In this document: piece by piece, positions 62,855 to 64,000 of the stretch
How the letters are laid out: the number at the start of each line of letters is the position of its first letter
Position numbering within the stretch: the first letter of the stretch is position 1
Source: Paraburkholderia solitsugae
GTDB taxonomy: Bacteria > Pseudomonadota > Gammaproteobacteria > Burkholderiales > Burkholderiaceae
Length of the DNA: 64,000 nucleotides
Direction of reading: 5' to 3'
NCBI RefSeq assembly: GCF_013177695.1
Contig: NZ_WOEY01000065.1
Span: 186,001-250,000 of the forward strand
Program-made: the position numbers and the translations under genes
Notes under the pieces: model-generated
Seen by the model: the letters and a program-made list of their open reading frames with translations, nothing else
Database searches by the model: none
Told to the model about the DNA's origin: nothing

Positions 62855-64000
62855 CTACTTCGCTGTATCGAGCGGACGCAGTACTTGCCCGCTCGCGCTG
62901 TCCTCCACCAGCCAGTCGGCCGCCAACAACACTTCACGCAGACGGTCAGCCTCGCTCCACTGCTTGAGGGCGCGAGCCTTCTCGCGTGCCTCGGCAAGAA
63001 GCGCGATATCCGCGGGCACCGTCACGGCGTCCTCCTGCCAGTCGGCAAGCCGTAGTCCGAGCACGGCGTCGAACCGATCGACCGTCGCTCGCCGTGTCGC
63101 CGCCGGAAGATCGCTTCTCACCACGTCCCACAACACAGCAAGCGCGCGCGGCAAGTTCAGATCCTGATCGACCTCGGCCTTGAAGCGGGCCACCAAACTC
63201 AAATCAGGCGTACCGCCTTCCGGCCACTGCACATAAGTTCTGCGCAAGCGGTCCAACGCGGATTGCGCGGCATCGAGCGCTTCCGGATTGAAGCGCAACG
63301 TGCTTCGATAGTGCGCGCCCAGGCATAGGTAGCGATACGCGAGCGGATCGATGCCGCGCTCGATCAAGGTTTGCAGGCGTACGAAGTCACCGCCCGACTT
63401 CGACATCTTGCCGGCGTCCAGCGTGAGGAAATGGCCGTGCATCCAGAAGTTCGCGAGGCGGGTTCCATAGCGTGCCTGCGTCTGCGCGATTTCATTGCTG
63501 TGATGCACGGCGATGTGATCTTCTCCGCCGCAGTGAATGTCGAACCACGAACCTAAGTACTTCGCCGACATCGCCGAGCACTCGATATGCCAACCGGGAA
63601 AGCCTCGTCCCCATGGGCTGTCCCACTCCATTTGCCGTTTCGTGTCCGGTGGACTGAATTTCCACAGCGCGAAATCCGTCGCGTGCTGCTTCTCTCCCAG
63701 TGCAACACGTTTGCCGGCCTGCAACCCGGCTGCATCGAGACGCGCGAGATTGCCGTAATCGTCCTGTTGACTCGTGTCGAAGTAGATGCCGTCGGCTGTA
63801 CGGTAGGTGTAGCCGTTGCGCTCGAGTTCGGCGATGAAATCGATCTGTTCGTCGATGTGATCGGTCGCACGGCACCACACTGCCGGCTCCAGCAGGTTCA
63901 GCGCCTGCCAGTCGCGCATGAAAGCCGCGGTATAGCGCTCCGCGATCGCCCACGCCGATTCGCCGGTGCGTCGGCTGCCCTTCTCCATTTTGTCTTCGCC
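62855..64000 (-). CDS. cysS: Cysteinyl-tRNA synthetase, N-terminal part beyond window
   Basis: 382 residues visible; the frame is open to the right edge (GEDKMEKGSRRTGESAWAIA). Zn ligands in FPGWHIECSAMSAKYLGSW and FDIHCGGEDHIAVHHSNEI, and the class I loop AGKMSKSGGDF for ATP, identify CysRS. The HIGH motif must lie beyond 64000. A DALR-like helical C-terminus ends the protein. Charges tRNA-Cys. Many Burkholderia carry more than one cysS-like gene, so this may be a paralogue. Confidence 0.92.
   Translation of the reverse strand, partial: GEDKMEKGSRRTGESAWAIAERYTAAFMRDWQALNLLEPAVWCRATDHIDEQIDFIAELERNGYTYRTADGIYFDTSQQDDYGNLARLDAAGLQAGKRVALGEKQHATDFALWKFSPPDTKRQMEWDSPWGRGFPGWHIECSAMSAKYLGSWFDIHCGGEDHIAVHHSNEIAQTQARYGTRLANFWMHGHFLTLDAGKMSKSGGDFVRLQTLIERGIDPLAYRYLCLGAHYRSTLRFNPEALDAAQSALDRLRRTYVQWPEGGTPDLSLVARFKAEVDQDLNLPRALAVLWDVVRSDLPAATRRATVDRFDAVLGLRLADWQEDAVTVPADIALLAEAREKARALKQWSEADRLREVLLAADWLVEDSASGQVLRPLDTAK

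Overview
The window is GC-rich, densely coded DNA from a beta-proteobacterium of the Burkholderia/Paraburkholderia group. This rests on the gene repertoire: Burkholderia-type OmpC-like porins, several GlxA-type AraC regulators, YXWGXW proteins, a choVW/choX choline transporter, ttuBC-like tartrate genes and DUF1800/DUF1501 genes. Catabolic and transport modules dominate, which suggests a secondary replicon; that placement is inference. No rRNA, tRNA or CRISPR was recognised.

Layout. 1-2.5 kb: L-serine dehydratase (cut by the left edge) and a divergent GlxA/AraC regulator. 2.5-8.3 kb: an accessory insert with a DUF2235 remnant, a secreted protein overlapping a large M23-like/GH19-like cell-wall hydrolase (probable effector and immunity pair), a VgrG-like C-terminal scrap, a decayed IS5-family element and an intact IS4-family element with an 18-bp terminal repeat and 10-bp target duplication. 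8.5-12.6 kb: choline uptake (choX, a GbdR-like regulator, choW, choV). 13-23.7 kb: a sugar-acid/uronate cluster (alginate-lyase-like protein, LacI regulator, aldose epimerase, TIM-barrel isomerase, porin, MFS transporter, HpaI-type aldolase, SDR, glucarate-dehydratase-like enolase) whose units are flanked by copies of a GGAAAACGTTWTCC-type LacI operator.

24-31 kb: a ferritin-like/VIT iron transporter, a small exported protein, a tartrate module (MFS, tartrate dehydrogenase, divergent LysR) and a second porin. 31.2-32.3 kb: an IS630-family element with complete ends. 32.6-46.7 kb: a complete branched-chain-amino-acid-type ABC transporter, then two acyl-CoA ligases, two acyl-CoA dehydrogenases, two SDRs and an IclR regulator. 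This looks like uptake plus CoA activation and oxidation of an unidentified carboxylic acid. The porin and the ABC operon share a palindrome and promoter block at identical spacing, which ties them into one putative regulon.

46.8-51.4 kb: an MFS transporter, a BON-domain protein, and an XRE-cupin regulator divergent from an NtaA/SnaA-type flavin monooxygenase with its flavin reductase. 51.4-56.3 kb: a seven-gene leftward operon coding for a YXWGXW protein, ECF sigma factor, probable anti-sigma factor, CpxP-like protein, DUF1800, DUF1501 and a YXWGXW lipoprotein; its function is unknown. 56.6-60.9 kb: a phosphoesterase lipoprotein, a di-haem cytochrome c peroxidase and a HAD phosphatase. 60.9-64 kb: an AhpD-like gene broken by an amber codon, a small Cys/Pro-rich protein with a Gly-Gly leader (RiPP-precursor-like), a peroxiredoxin, and a cysteinyl-tRNA synthetase cut by the right edge.

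The best candidates for something undescribed are the Gly-Gly-leader Cys/Pro-rich peptide (61610-61858), the ECF-DUF1800-DUF1501-YXWGXW operon (51406-56288), and the shared palindrome/promoter architecture at 29.6-32.4 kb.
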